Shown: one piece after another, positions 25,822 to 34,824 of the stretch
How the letters are laid out: every line of letters starts with the position of its first letter
Numbering within the stretch: position 1 is the first letter of the stretch
Assembly: GCF_021025955.1 (NCBI RefSeq)
Contig: NZ_JAJNCL010000004.1
Location: 248,001 to 312,000, forward strand
Direction of reading: 5' to 3'
Length of the DNA stretch: 64,000 bases
Source: Rhodococcus qingshengii
GTDB taxonomy: Bacteria; Actinomycetota; Actinomycetes; Mycobacteriales; Mycobacteriaceae
Position numbers and translations under genes: made by a program
Notes under the pieces: generated by a model
Database searches by the model: none
The model's input: the letters and a program-made list of their open reading frames with translations, nothing else
What the model was told of the DNA's origin: nothing

Positions 25822-27030
25822 TTATCGCGCCTCGCTGCCGAGTAGGGCGGACTCGATCAATTCGACGGCACGGGACACACCGCCCGCCGCTGCGAGTTCT
25901 TCTGCCAACTCTGCACTGCGTCGGCGGAACTCGTCCGAGCTCACCCGAGTCAGCGACTCACGAAGCTCTGCTGCCGTCACGGTAGCGCCGTCGACTCGAA
26001 CCGCGACACCGGCGTCGACAAGGGAGTCGGCGTTGCCGAACTGATCGACGGCTTGCGGCACCGCGATCATGGGTGTGCCGGTCACGAGTCCCTCGCTGGA
26101 TCCGCCCATACCCGCGTGGGTCACGAACGCGTCGGCCTGCTGCAGAATCGCGAACTGCGGTACCCATCGGTGTATTTCGACGTTGTCGGGCAATGGTCCG
26201 AGATCTGAGATCTGCACCTGCTTTCCGATCTGGAGGACGACGTGCCAGCCGTCAATCTCGCCGAAAGCCTCGACGCAGGTGCGGTAGAAATCCGGATGAT
26301 CGGTGAAGGCGGATCCCAGTGAAATCAACAAAATCTTGCGTTCGGGATCCGGGTTCACCCAGGATTGATTGCTCGGTTCCAGTGCGGGGCCGACAAATGT
26401 GTAGACGTCGCGGTTCACGCGATCGGCGTTGGGCTGCATCGATTCTGCGATCAGAACGATTGCACGCGGTGGGCGTCCGGTGAAGTCGCGCGGATCGACC
26501 TCGACGCCTTCGCTGCGGAAGAACCGGGCCTCCCGATCGAGCAGGTCGACGCCTCTCGGATCGGAACGAATCTCGTCGTACATCGGCGCGGCGTCGGCTT
26601 CGTAACCGTCCCAGGCAACGTACGTCGGCGACAACTGGATGATGGGAACGTTCCACTGCTGAGCCAGTATTCGCGCGGGGATCCCGGCGATGTCGTAGAG
26701 AAAGAGGTCGGGACGGTCGTCGTCGTAGATTCGGCGCAGCTGCGGCAGCATCGACTCGTAGTCGTCCTGGAAAATCGTCAACTGATCGATCAGATCCCCG
26801 TCCCAACTCTTCTCCGGTTCGGCGCCGTCAGGGGAAGGGACGAGGCTGGGCAGCGTGGAGACATACGGCGCGAATTCGGCCCCGGCCGCCTCGATGATCT
26901 CACGCATCGACTCGTCGTTGGCATAGGTGACGCGGTGACCGGCGGCGACGAGACGCGCGATGATCGCCAGGCTCGGATTGACGTGGCCCGGTGCCGGAAT
27001 GCTCACCATGGCGATATGTCTGCGGGTCAT
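25822..27030 (-). CDS. MGT-family glycosyltransferase (GT1, macrolide-type)
   Basis: A 402-residue GT-B enzyme. The N-terminal acceptor domain opens MTRRHIAMVSIPAPGHVNPSL; the C-terminal donor domain has ILLISLGSAFTDHPDFY and the sugar-nucleotide motif WVPQFAILQQADAFVTHAGM with VPQAVDQFGNA. Relatives such as OleD and Mgt add glucose to macrolides or flavonoids for detoxification. No signal peptide, so cytosolic. ATG 27030 has AGGAGT upstream. Two palindromes 23-50 bases upstream suggest repression. A role in inactivating an antibiotic or plant phenol is inference. Confidence 0.88.
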   Translation of the reverse strand: MTRRHIAMVSIPAPGHVNPSLAIIARLVAAGHRVTYANDESMREIIEAAGAEFAPYVSTLPSLVPSPDGAEPEKSWDGDLIDQLTIFQDDYESMLPQLRRIYDDDRPDLFLYDIAGIPARILAQQWNVPIIQLSPTYVAWDGYEADAAPMYDEIRSDPRGVDLLDREARFFRSEGVEVDPRDFTGRPPRAIVLIAESMQPNADRVNRDVYTFVGPALEPSNQSWVNPDPERKILLISLGSAFTDHPDFYRTCVEAFGEIDGWHVVLQIGKQVQISDLGPLPDNVEIHRWVPQFAILQQADAFVTHAGMGGSSEGLVTGTPMIAVPQAVDQFGNADSLVDAGVAVRVDGATVTAAELRESLTRVSSDEFRRRSAELAEELAAAGGVSRAVELIESALLGSEAR

Positions 27031-27052
27031 CGATCACTCCTGCGGTCTGACT

Positions 27053-27080
27053 GTTGTCGAATAACAACTGTTCTGGAACA
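27053..27080 (-). promoter_or_regulatory. adjacent palindromes upstream of the glycosyltransferase gene
   Basis: GTTGTCGAATAACAAC (27053-27068; 5-base arms) directly abuts TGTTCTGGAACA (27069-27080; TGTTC/GAACA arms), 23-50 bases before the start codon. Likely binding sites for a repressor dimer pair. Confidence 0.5.
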
Positions 27081-27211
27081 ACTCCGGATACCGGACCGAG
27101 ACTATCCACCAGAATGGGTAACGGCATCTGATTTTTGCCGGGGGAAGTACCGTGCACTCTCGAGTAGGACTACGCATCCGAGTGTTGCGGCGAAAGGACA
27201 GACTTCGAAGC

Positions 27212-27502
27212 ATGAGCGCACCGACAACACCTTCGAAGACCACTGCAGCCTTCTATCTGCAGGCCGGAATCGCCTTTGCCGTCAGTTTTGTCGGCACCCT
27301 GCTCGGAATTGCCTATCTTCCGATCGATGCGTGGCAACGCGGATTTCTCGGAATGTCCTTGCTGTTCTTGGTCACCAGCACGTTCACGTTGGCCAAGGTG
27401 ATTCGTGATCAGCAGGAGGCGTCCACAGTCAGAGTTCGAGTGGACGAGGCCCGACTCGAGAAGTTGATCGCCGAGCACGATCCATTCAAGGCAGCCGCCT
27501 GA
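27212..27502 (+). CDS. YiaA/YiaB two-helix membrane protein
   Basis: A 96-residue protein with two transmembrane helices (about residues 14-34 and 45-63) and a cytosolic tail. The segment TAAFYLQAGIAFAVSFVGT and the ending LAKVIRDQQE match the YiaAB two-helix domain. Function is unknown in the family. ATG 27212 was chosen because it begins just before the first helix; an AAAGGA lies rather far upstream. Its 3' end overlaps the convergent kinase gene by 17 bases. Confidence 0.7.
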   Translation: MSAPTTPSKTTAAFYLQAGIAFAVSFVGTLLGIAYLPIDAWQRGFLGMSLLFLVTSTFTLAKVIRDQQEASTVRVRVDEARLEKLIAEHDPFKAAA

Positions 27503-28592
27503 GTCCCATCGGCACAGTGAGGACGAGCGTGCTGCCGAGCGGATGCTCGTTGCGGCGGGCCGTCAGGTTGCCGCCATGCGCCAGCGCGAGGCTCCTCGCA
27601 ATTGTTAGTCCCAAACCGGAGCCGTCGGAACGATCACCACGATGAAAACGGTCGAAGACGGATTCGAGTTGGTCTGCGGGAATTCCGTCACCAGTATCGG
27701 TGACGGACAGCGAGAGGCGATCGCCTTCCTGCGCGAGTGTCACCGTCACCGAACCTCCGGTTGGAGTGTGCCGCAACGCGTTTTCGAGCAGGTTGGCGAG
27801 GATCTGTTCGATTCGTTGGCGATCGACCTCGGCCGTGACCGGTTGCGGAGGTAGTGCGGTCGTCAACCCGACGCCACGGTCGGCAAAACGTGGCCCTGCT
27901 GCTGCCGTTGCGCTGGCGACGATGTCGTCGAGATTCTCGGTGCGGCGATCGAGTTCGAGAGCGTGTTCGTCGGCAGCGGATACGTCCGCCAGATCGCACG
28001 ACAGCCGACGCAGACGTTCGAGTTGATCGCGCATCACCGACCACGACGAAGGATCTGTCGGCACGACTCCGTCCTCGATTCCGTCCACGTACGCAGCCAA
28101 AGTCGATACCGGAGTGCGCAATTCGTGGGCAAGGTCGGCAAGCAGTCGTTTGCGGACCCGGTCCGAACGATCAAGGCGTGCAGCCATGTCGGCGAATGCG
28201 GTTTCGAGACGCGTGAAATCGGCATCTACGTCGGACCTGCCGATAGTCACGTCGAAGTTCCCGTCGGCGACGCTTTGCGCCGCCTCTGCCAGCGTTGTGA
28301 TCGGTGTCGTGATGCGTCGGACGATGTAGACCGCGGCGATGCCTGCGCCCACCAGTGCGACCGCGATCCCGCACAACAGTGCAATGGTCATGGTCTGAGC
28401 GAATGCTTCTTCGGTGTGGGTGCGCACATTCGAGTCTTCGATGCCGGCCATCATGAGGTGGTTGTGAAAGAGCGGGGCAGCGACGGCGATGGCAACGGCG
28501 GCGATGACGAGGCAGGAGACGAACAGGACGACAAGCTGCGCGAGCAGCAGTTTTCCGCGTAGCCCGAGTTTGTTCATGACGACCTTGTTCAT
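27486..28592 (-). CDS. OmpR-type sensor histidine kinase
   Basis: A 368-residue membrane kinase. TM1 at about 14-38, a short extracellular loop (about 40-65), TM2 at about 68-90, HAMP about 91-145, HisKA with His157 in LADLAHELRTPVSTL, and HATPase_c with NLLENALRHTP, DTGDGIP and GSGLGLTIARSLA. ATG 28592 overlaps the regulator stop (ATGA 28589-28592) and has GAGG 5 bases upstream. The small sensor loop suggests sensing within or near the membrane. Neighbouring DUF305 and copper ATPase remnants raise metal sensing as a possibility, without direct evidence. The 3' end overlaps the YiaAB gene. Confidence 0.92.
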   Translation of the reverse strand: MNKVVMNKLGLRGKLLLAQLVVLFVSCLVIAAVAIAVAAPLFHNHLMMAGIEDSNVRTHTEEAFAQTMTIALLCGIAVALVGAGIAAVYIVRRITTPITTLAEAAQSVADGNFDVTIGRSDVDADFTRLETAFADMAARLDRSDRVRKRLLADLAHELRTPVSTLAAYVDGIEDGVVPTDPSSWSVMRDQLERLRRLSCDLADVSAADEHALELDRRTENLDDIVASATAAAGPRFADRGVGLTTALPPQPVTAEVDRQRIEQILANLLENALRHTPTGGSVTVTLAQEGDRLSLSVTDTGDGIPADQLESVFDRFHRGDRSDGSGLGLTIARSLALAHGGNLTARRNEHPLGSTLVLTVPMGLRRLP

Positions 28593-29302
28593 GTCGACCT
28601 CAATGAGTATCCGACGCCTCTGACGGTTCTGATGAACCGCGGATCGGTCGCGTCGTCGCCGAGTTTGCGGCGTAGTGCACGGACATGGACGTCGACGATG
28701 TGCTGGTCCCCGAACCAGGACGACCCCCACACCGAGGCGATGATCTCGGCCCGACTCCAGGCCGCGTCGGGTCGGGATGCGAGCGCGGACAACAGGGTGA
28801 ACTCGGTGGGGGTGAGATCGACCGGGTTGTCGTCGACACGGACCGTGCGGGCCAGGACGTCGATGTCGAGTCCGGGAGGTGTAGGCAGCGCTTTCGGCAG
28901 CAAACTCGACGCGCGTGGCCGTCTGAGTAGAGCTTTCACGCGTGCAACCAACTCGCGGGGGCCGAAGGGTTTGACCACGTAGTCATCAGCGCCGGCCGCC
29001 AGACCCGTCACTTTGTCCGACTCTTCACCGCGGGCGGAGAGCATCAGGATGTACGCGTCCGAGAAGGTTCGGATTCGTCGGCAGACTTCCGTGCCGTCGA
29101 AGCCTGGGAGCATCAGATCGAGCACTATCAGCGCGGGCTCGAATTCACGCACCGAACGTACTGCGCTCGGCCCGTCGTGGGCGAGGCGCACGGTGAATCC
29201 TTCGCGTGTCAGATAGTTGGCGACAACTTTGGCGAGGGCAGTCTCGTCGTCGACGACAAGAACACGCCCCGGTTCCTCACCAGGTCGTAGTTCGGCGCTC
29301 AT
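28589..29302 (-). CDS. OmpR/PhoB family response regulator
   Basis: A 237-residue regulator. Receiver: RVLVVDDETALAKVVANYL, phospho-acceptor Asp in LIVLDLMLPG, Lys in DDYVVKPFG. The C-terminal winged helix has LTPTEFTLLSALASRPDAAWS and VDVHVRALRRKLG followed by RTVRGVGY. ATG 29302 (second residue of the open frame) is preferred over TTG 29305. Overlap with the kinase gene indicates coupled translation. The 216-base gap before the DUF305 gene contains the divergent promoters, and that gene is a plausible target. Confidence 0.93.
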   Translation of the reverse strand: MSAELRPGEEPGRVLVVDDETALAKVVANYLTREGFTVRLAHDGPSAVRSVREFEPALIVLDLMLPGFDGTEVCRRIRTFSDAYILMLSARGEESDKVTGLAAGADDYVVKPFGPRELVARVKALLRRPRASSLLPKALPTPPGLDIDVLARTVRVDDNPVDLTPTEFTLLSALASRPDAAWSRAEIIASVWGSSWFGDQHIVDVHVRALRRKLGDDATDPRFIRTVRGVGYSLRST

Positions 29303-29518
29303 CAAACCGAGGTTAGTCGACTGCGTGTCTGCACTGCTGTCGCGTGGTGGTTTCCGCTCGACTGTGAAGATTCGATGAAGGAAGCCTGTTTGGGCCGGAT
29401 ATCGGGATTCGAGACGGATTTTCGCCGGTAACGTGGCAACTGTGCATTTGCAGAATCGTGATCAAATCAATTGTGGTGCAGTGCATATCGAACAGAATCA
29501 ATTCTCGGGAGTGAAAAC

Positions 29519-30169
29519 ATGTCTTTGACGGTCAGGAAGAGCGCCGCGCGGTTCGTTCCGGTTGTGGCAGCGGCAGCACTGTTGATTGCCGGATGCTCGG
29601 ACAACTCCGGGGAGAGCGTTAACCATTCTTCTGAAACAACCAGTGTCGCAGCACAATCGGAGATTCCTGCGGGTGTCAATGCTGCTGACATCGAGTTTCT
29701 CGAAGGGATGTACCCGCATCACGCGCAGGCATTGGATATGGCCAGAATGGTCGACGGTCGAACCGACAATGCCGAACTTCTCTCTCTTGCAACGCAGATA
29801 TCGGCTGCGCAAGGCCCGGAAATGGCTCAGATGACCGAATTGCTGACGAAGTGGGGACGCCCCGATCCTTCGTCGAGTTCGATGGAGGGCATGGATGATT
29901 CGGCGCATGCGGGACACAGCGTCGGGATGGCCGAGATGCCGGGCATGATGTCGGCCGACGACATGACCGCCCTCACCGACGCCAGTGGCGCGGAGTTCGA
30001 CAAGTTGTGGCTGACAATGATGATCGAGCACCACAAGGGCGCCATCACCATGTCCCAGACCGAACTCGACAACGGGCTCGATCCATCGGCGGAGAAGATG
30101 GCAGAAGCGATCATTGCCGGTCAGCAGGCGGAAATCACTCAGATGGAAGCGATGTTGAAGGGGAGTTGA
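29519..30169 (+). CDS. DUF305 lipoprotein, possible copper-related
   Basis: A 216-residue secreted lipoprotein: signal peptide with AALLIAGC lipobox, then a Ser/Thr-rich linker, then the DUF305 helical domain with FLEGMYPHHAQALDMA and a second copy-like MIEHHKGAITMSQTEL. The His/Met-rich insert (SMEGMDDSAHAGHSVGMAEM) could bind copper. DUF305 proteins often sit beside copper ATPases, and a CopA-like remnant follows 4 bases later. ATG 29519 has GGGAG about 8 bases upstream. It is divergent from the two-component pair. The exact role is unknown. Confidence 0.85.
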   Translation: MSLTVRKSAARFVPVVAAAALLIAGCSDNSGESVNHSSETTSVAAQSEIPAGVNAADIEFLEGMYPHHAQALDMARMVDGRTDNAELLSLATQISAAQGPEMAQMTELLTKWGRPDPSSSSMEGMDDSAHAGHSVGMAEMPGMMSADDMTALTDASGAEFDKLWLTMMIEHHKGAITMSQTELDNGLDPSAEKMAEAIIAGQQAEITQMEAMLKGS

Positions 30170-30173
30170 ACGG

Positions 30174-30840
30174 TTGACGTTGGCCGCGTGGCCTTGCCTG
30201 GCGGTGTGGCTCAGTGGCGGGTCGACGGTCCTGCATGTAGTGCGTGACGAGAAGGTGATCGGCGCATTGGCATTGGCATTGGCCGACGAGATTCGCCCCG
30301 GAATCAGCATTGGCCGTCGACGCCCTCCACGCTCGCGGTGTACGCGTGGCCACGGTCACCGGAGACGAGGAGGCCGTGGCCAATTCGGTTGCCCGCAGAC
30401 TCGGGATCGACGAGGTCTTCGCCGAGGTGCTTCCGCAGGACAAGGGAGCGCAGGTATCTCGGCTTCAGGCTGCGGGCCACCGCGCGGCGATGGTCGGTGA
30501 CGGGGTCAACGATGCGCCGGCACTCGCCCAGGAGGATGTGGGCATCGCGATCGGTGCCGGAACCGACGTGGCGATCGCGTCAGCGGGAGTTGTTCTGGCC
30601 AGCGATGATCCGCGTTCGGTGAGCTCGGTCATCGAGCTGTCCCGCGCCACCTACCGGAAGATGGTTCAGAACCTTTGGTGGGCAGCGGGATACAACGCGG
30701 TCTCGGTTCCCCTCGCTGCGGGAGTGCTGGCGCCCGTCGGGTTTGTGCTGCCGATAGAGGTCGGAGCAATCCTGATGTTGGTATCCACCGGTGACCGCGC
30801 TCGAGTCGAGAGTGCTCACACCGCAGTAGTGAGCGGATGA
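30174..30840 (+). pseudogene. remnant of a copper-type P-type ATPase (C-terminal part, frameshifted)
   Basis: Only the end of the P-domain and last helices of a P1B ATPase remain. The first frame reads STVLHVVRDEKVIGAL; the second, from about 30301, reads ESALAVDALHARGVRVATVTGD, then MVGDGVNDAPALAQEDVGIA and the final membrane helices. The frames join only if one base in CCCCG (30296-30300) is an insertion. The DKTGT, TGES and CPC motifs and all N-terminal helices are absent. A GCATTG hexamer repeated three times (30264-30281) sits just before the frameshift. The tail after VST looks out of frame again. The gene must be non-functional as a pump. Confidence 0.85.
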
Positions 30841-30847
30841 AGGCGGA

Positions 30848-31642
30848 CTACTGTCGGCTCAGGAACGGAACGAGCGCACGCAACACAGCTTCGGAGTCCG
30901 CGACTGCGCTCGCGTGATCAGCCCCCTCGATCACAGTCAAGGCACTGTCCGGGATCAGCGACGCGAGATGCTCGGTATCCGGCAGGCGCTCGCGATCTCT
31001 CGATCCGACGAACAACAACGCCGGCGTGGTGATCCGTTGAAGCACGGCGTCGTCGATGCCCTGCTCCTTCTCGGCCCGGCGCATGTAGGCCGCGAGTGCG
31101 AGGGCATCGTTGATTCGAAAGGCAGTCGCAGTCTGAGGATCCACCGGTTTGCCGCGCCTCGCGCCCCAACCGGTCAGAAATCCTTCGATACCGCCGCTTT
31201 CGAGTGCGTCGATGCAGCCCGGGAAGAACAATGCGTCGAACGCCCCCGTCATCGGCCGGCTACTACCGCCCCCGACGGTAAGCGATCGCACCCGTTCGGA
31301 GTGCTCGACAGTCAGCGACATCACCGAGCGCCCGCCGAACGAGTATCCGAGGACGTGTGCCGGTTCGAACGGAGACTCCGTATCGAGGATCTCCAGGAGA
31401 TCGCCGACGACCAGATCCATTGCATACGAATCGGAGTCGTGTGGTTTGTCGCTGCGTCCGTGACCCCGCATGTCGACGAGGATCAGACGATACTGTTCCT
31501 GGAGCGCCTTGACGTACCCGAAGCCACGCCAGATGGAGCGTGACAACGCAGTGCCGTGCACCATCAACAGGGGTGGGCCATCGCCCACGATCTGATAGGT
31601 GATTCGCGCACCGTCCACCGGATTTCTCACGTCGTGCAACAC
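30848..31642 (-). CDS. alpha/beta hydrolase
   Basis: About 265 residues (292 if the frame's first GTG at 31726 is used). Features: VGDGPPLLMVHGTALS oxyanion region, VDMRGHGRSDKP, nucleophile elbow GYSFGGRSV, acid in VGSRDRERLPD and His in EGADHASAV. The start is unclear; GTG 31642, GTG 31630 and GTG 31726 are possible and none has a good ribosome site. Cytosolic; substrate unknown. It lies convergent to the ATPase remnant and upstream genes run on the same strand, but the gap to the next gene is over 100 bases. Confidence 0.85.
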   Translation of the reverse strand: MLHDVRNPVDGARITYQIVGDGPPLLMVHGTALSRSIWRGFGYVKALQEQYRLILVDMRGHGRSDKPHDSDSYAMDLVVGDLLEILDTESPFEPAHVLGYSFGGRSVMSLTVEHSERVRSLTVGGGSSRPMTGAFDALFFPGCIDALESGGIEGFLTGWGARRGKPVDPQTATAFRINDALALAAYMRRAEKEQGIDDAVLQRITTPALLFVGSRDRERLPDTEHLASLIPDSALTVIEGADHASAVADSEAVLRALVPFLSRQ

Positions 31643-31761
31643 CCGTCCAGTATGGGTGCCGGTTACTACGCACGTGAACTCGAGTAGTCGTCCGGAGGCA
31701 TTCCGACGGATGCCGTGAACTTTCACGAACAGTCGAGCAATCAGCTCGGCCTCTCTCAGAG

Positions 31762-32301
31762 TTACCGGTCGCTGCCCGGCCGGGCAGTACCCACTGTTCC
31801 AAGCAGTGCATCGGTGAAGGGATCTGCCGTGCTGACGCCTGCGACTATGCTCCGAAGTAGAGCCTCGAAATCAGCGGCAACGAGGGTGACCTCCTCGAAC
31901 TCCGGCTCTCCCCCACGGACAACCTGACCGTCCGGTGCGAGCGCCAAGTACTCGTACCCATTGCGTACCGACAGCAGAACCGGGAGGTGAGTGGACCAGA
32001 AGGCGTTGATCGCCGTGCGCTCAGCCGGCCCGGAAGCGACCGCCAGGCTCTCGTGCCGGAACGTATTCCAGGGAAACGCCTCATCGCTGACGCCAACTCC
32101 ACCGGCGTAGTTCTCCGCCGAGAGAAACCACACCTGGTCGTCGGAACTGGCAAGTGCGGAGAACGAGCTCGCCCACACGATGAGTTGATCACAAACGCCG
32201 ACCAGCGGTTGCGGAACTGGCGCAGAGGCCGATCGAGTAGGTTCTTCGCGAACCCAACCTGCGATCGACAGCGCAGCGGTGGCGTCGAGGTGAAGGCACA
32301 T
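31762..32301 (-). CDS. hypothetical protein, possible SMI1/KNR4-like
   Basis: A 179-residue protein from ATG 32301 (MCLHLDATAALSIAGW). The late segment VRNGYEYLALAPDGQVV followed by FEEVTLVAADFEALL is reminiscent of SMI1/KNR4 superfamily immunity-like proteins, but the match is by eye and weak. No signal peptide or membrane helix. It follows the ABC-F gene on the same strand with about 50 bases between them, so co-transcription is possible. I do not recognise a function. Confidence 0.6.
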   Translation of the reverse strand: MCLHLDATAALSIAGWVREEPTRSASAPVPQPLVGVCDQLIVWASSFSALASSDDQVWFLSAENYAGGVGVSDEAFPWNTFRHESLAVASGPAERTAINAFWSTHLPVLLSVRNGYEYLALAPDGQVVRGGEPEFEEVTLVAADFEALLRSIVAGVSTADPFTDALLGTVGTARPGSDR

Positions 32302-32351
32302 CGCCCCACGATAGGCCAGACCGTCTCGCACCGTTAGCGACAACCGTCGGT

Positions 32352-33953
32352 CTACGCGGGATCGATGTCCTGAATACCATTCTCGTCCATGCTGATCCAC
32401 CGCGTTATGCCGATGTCGTGCAGGAATGGTAGATCGTGACTCACCACCACCATGGCACCGCGGAAATCGGAAAGTGCCTGCGTGAGGTGGGCGAGACTCG
32501 GTAGGTCCAGGTTGTTTGTCGGCTCGTCGAGAAGAAGCAACTGGGGCGCGGGTTCGGCCAGAAGGATTGTGGCTAACGCCGCGCGCAATCGTTCACCGCC
32601 GGAGAGCGCAGATGCCAACACGTCGGAATCCGTTCCCCGGAAAAGGAACCGTGCCAACTGCCCGCGAATCTCCTCGGGCGTCGCGTGTGGCGCTGCCAAA
32701 GCGACGTTGTCTGCCACCGAGAGATCCTCGTCGAACACGTCGAGACGTTGGGGGAGCGCACGAGAGGCTACGAACGGAGTCGACGCAGCGAGTGCATCGA
32801 GCAACGTTGTCTTGCCGATTCCGTTGCGTCCCACTATCGCAATGCGCTCCGGCCCGGTGATCTGCAGCGATACCACTTGGCCGCTCTGCAACGTCACGTC
32901 GTCGAGCCGCGCAACCTGCTGCCCCGGATGAACCTGTGTAGCAGGAAGGTCCAGACGAATCTCTCGATCGTCTCGAAGGAGTTCCTCTGCCTCCGACAGG
33001 GCAGACTTGGCGTCGTCCACCTTCCCGATATGGTTGAGGGCCAGCTTTCCGGCCGAAACTTGGGCCTGGCGTTTTCGTGCCTGCGCGATAATCAGTGGCA
33101 CCCGCTTGTTCTCGAACATCTTCTGCCCATAGCGTTTACGTCGGTCAAGTTTTGTTCGAGCGTCGATCAGCTCGCGGCTCTGCTTCGCCAGATCGGCTTT
33201 GGCGTCGCGAACGGTGGCGAGTGCGTTTTCCTGCTCAGCGGTCACGACCTCCTGGTAGTGCGAGTAGTTGCCGCCGAACACGCGTAGATCCCCTCGACGT
33301 AGTTCGACCGTGTACTCCGCGGTGTCGAGCAGTTCCCGGTCGTGGCTGACGATCAGTACGGTTCCCGGAAACTGTTGGACTGCAGCATGAACTCGTGATC
33401 TAGCGTCGCGGTCCAGGTTGTTGGTCGGCTCGTCCAGGAGCAGCACCTGTGGATTCCTCAGCAGCGTTGCGGTCAGCCCGAGTAGGACGGTCTCTCCGCC
33501 GGAGAGGGTGCCGACGGTTCGGCCCAGTGCCGCCGTATCCGGGACTACCTTCTCGAGGCCGAGTCGATGCAAGGTGGAGAGAGCGCTCTCCTCGATATCC
33601 CAGTTGTTGTCCACGAGCGCAAAATCGGATTCGGAGCCGTCGCCGGTTTCGATGCGGTGCAATGCGTTTCGGAGTTCGTGGATACCGAGGATGTCATCCA
33701 CGCGAACGCTCGGATCGAGTGTGATGTCCTGACGGAGGTAGCCGACCTCGCCGGAAGCGGTCACGGATCCGGATTCCGGTGAGAGCTCTCCTGCGATCAA
33801 TCGCAGCAGAGTCGACTTTCCCGATCCATTGAGTCCGACGAGACCGACACGGCCACTGGGGAATACAAAATTGGTGCGGGAAAAGACTGATTCGCCGTCC
33901 GGCCAGGTGAAGGTGAGATCCGAAAGCGACAGAGAAGAATGGGATTGGGTCAT
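32352..33953 (-). CDS. ABC-F family ATPase (ribosome-associated, possible antibiotic resistance)
   Basis: A 533-residue cytosolic protein with two ABC cassettes and no membrane domain. Cassette 1: Walker [10 protein letters not shown], signature LSGGE, Walker [12 protein letters not shown]. Cassette 2: [26 protein letters not shown] charged linker of about 80 residues ([20 protein letters not shown] region) joins them, as expected for the P-site tRNA interaction motif. Some ABC-F proteins protect ribosomes from macrolides, lincosamides or pleuromutilins; others tune translation. The upstream leader can sequester the ribosome-binding site, which favours a drug-induced member. ATG 33953 has CTGGAG upstream. 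Confidence 0.92.
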   Translation of the reverse strand: MTQSHSSLSLSDLTFTWPDGESVFSRTNFVFPSGRVGLVGLNGSGKSTLLRLIAGELSPESGSVTASGEVGYLRQDITLDPSVRVDDILGIHELRNALHRIETGDGSESDFALVDNNWDIEESALSTLHRLGLEKVVPDTAALGRTVGTLSGGETVLLGLTATLLRNPQVLLLDEPTNNLDRDARSRVHAAVQQFPGTVLIVSHDRELLDTAEYTVELRRGDLRVFGGNYSHYQEVVTAEQENALATVRDAKADLAKQSRELIDARTKLDRRKRYGQKMFENKRVPLIIAQARKRQAQVSAGKLALNHIGKVDDAKSALSEAEELLRDDREIRLDLPATQVHPGQQVARLDDVTLQSGQVVSLQITGPERIAIVGRNGIGKTTLLDALAASTPFVASRALPQRLDVFDEDLSVADNVALAAPHATPEEIRGQLARFLFRGTDSDVLASALSGGERLRAALATILLAEPAPQLLLLDEPTNNLDLPSLAHLTQALSDFRGAMVVVSHDLPFLHDIGITRWISMDENGIQDIDPA

Positions 33954-33958
33954 GAGTG

Positions 33959-34039
33959 CTCCAGAGGGTGCTTGGACTGTGCGCCCGGCTCAGCAACTGC
34001 TGATGGGTGCGAGTGCCTTCGCGTAATGAACCTCTAGAG
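33959..34039 (-). promoter_or_regulatory. ABC-F leader with possible RBS sequestration
   Basis: On the transcript, CUCUAGAGG (34039-34031) can pair over 9 bases (one G-U) with CCUCUGGAG (33967-33959), which contains the ABC-F Shine-Dalgarno. A CAGCA/TGCTG stem (33991-34002) lies between. A TTG-CTC-CTC-TAG mini-frame ends inside the first segment. The whole untranslated gap is about 217 bases. Confidence 0.4.
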
Positions 34040-34154
34040 GAGCAACGGCCCGTTTCCTGTTCTGTCGGGAATGATTCTTGTTTCAGGTTAGAGCACTCGA
34101 ACGATCCCGCGCAATCGAATTATCGTGTGCTGTCGGTCTCGTCAGTGTTCGTGC

Positions 34155-34186
34155 TCAGATTTTCGGCCCTTCAGATTTTCGGACCC
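34155..34186. repeat. 16-bp tandem duplication at a gene end
   Basis: TCAGATTTTCGGCCCT (34155-34170) and TCAGATTTTCGGACCC (34171-34186) match at 14 of 16 bases. The second copy contains the stop codon and last codons of the minus-strand gene ending at 34171. Confidence 0.75.
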
Positions 34187-34725
34187 TCGGATCTCAGATC
34201 GTCGACCTTCGACATCGCTTCTCGTAGCTCGGTGAGCCACTGTTCGCTGTGCTTGCCCGCCAACCGGACTGTCCACATCAGTGCATCCGCGCGCGAACGA
34301 GCAACACCCGCGTCCACCAGAGTGTCGAGGACCTTGCGTTCGGGTTGACGTAGCCGTGTCATCACCGGGACCGCGAGATGTGTGAACAGGACGGTCTTTT
34401 CGTCGAGGCGTACGCCCCAGGCGACCTTGCGTCCGTAGCGAGCCTCGGCCTCGTCGGCGATGCGCATCCGGTCGGCGCGCGTGGTTTCGCGAAAGCGCGA
34501 GATCCTTCCGTCCGTGGCTGCCTCGCCACCGTCGACTGTCGGGAGCTCACCGATCAAAACGATTTCTTCGCGGTCGACCTGGATGTCGGCGGTGCCGGTG
34601 AACCATTCGTCGGGAAGTCGACCGGCAAACCAGTCTGCCGCATCACTTGCGTCGGGAACCGATGCTTGTTGCCAACCTCCGGGACGGCCGAACCTGCGGT
34701 CGCCGGAGCCTTGTGAGTTCTTCAT
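34171..34725 (-). CDS. conserved actinobacterial hypothetical protein
   Basis: A 184-residue cytosolic protein. It has a Gly/Arg-rich start (GSGDRRFGRPGGWQ), a central beta-rich part (DIQVDREEIVLIGELP), and a C-terminal helical part with RKVLDTLVDAGVARSRADAL and WTVRLAGKHSEQWL, which resembles a small DNA- or protein-binding module seen in other actinobacterial proteins. ATG 34725 has GAGGAG about 6 bases upstream. The stop codon lies in a 16-base tandem duplication. I do not assign a function. Confidence 0.75.
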   Translation of the reverse strand: MKNSQGSGDRRFGRPGGWQQASVPDASDAADWFAGRLPDEWFTGTADIQVDREEIVLIGELPTVDGGEAATDGRISRFRETTRADRMRIADEAEARYGRKVAWGVRLDEKTVLFTHLAVPVMTRLRQPERKVLDTLVDAGVARSRADALMWTVRLAGKHSEQWLTELREAMSKVDDLRSEGPKI

Positions 34726-34824
34726 GGCGTTCTCCTCGGAAAGCTGGTGGAGTCTGATGTGCTTTGTTGATAGCACTGATTACATGATTACACCGATAGT
34801 CGAGCTGGCGCCACAAATTCGGGC

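Noticed and set aside
34031..34100. A leader peptide ORF for the ABC-F gene
   Set aside because: No ATG or GTG start with a ribosome site was found upstream; the only option is a three-codon TTG frame, so I list only the pairing.
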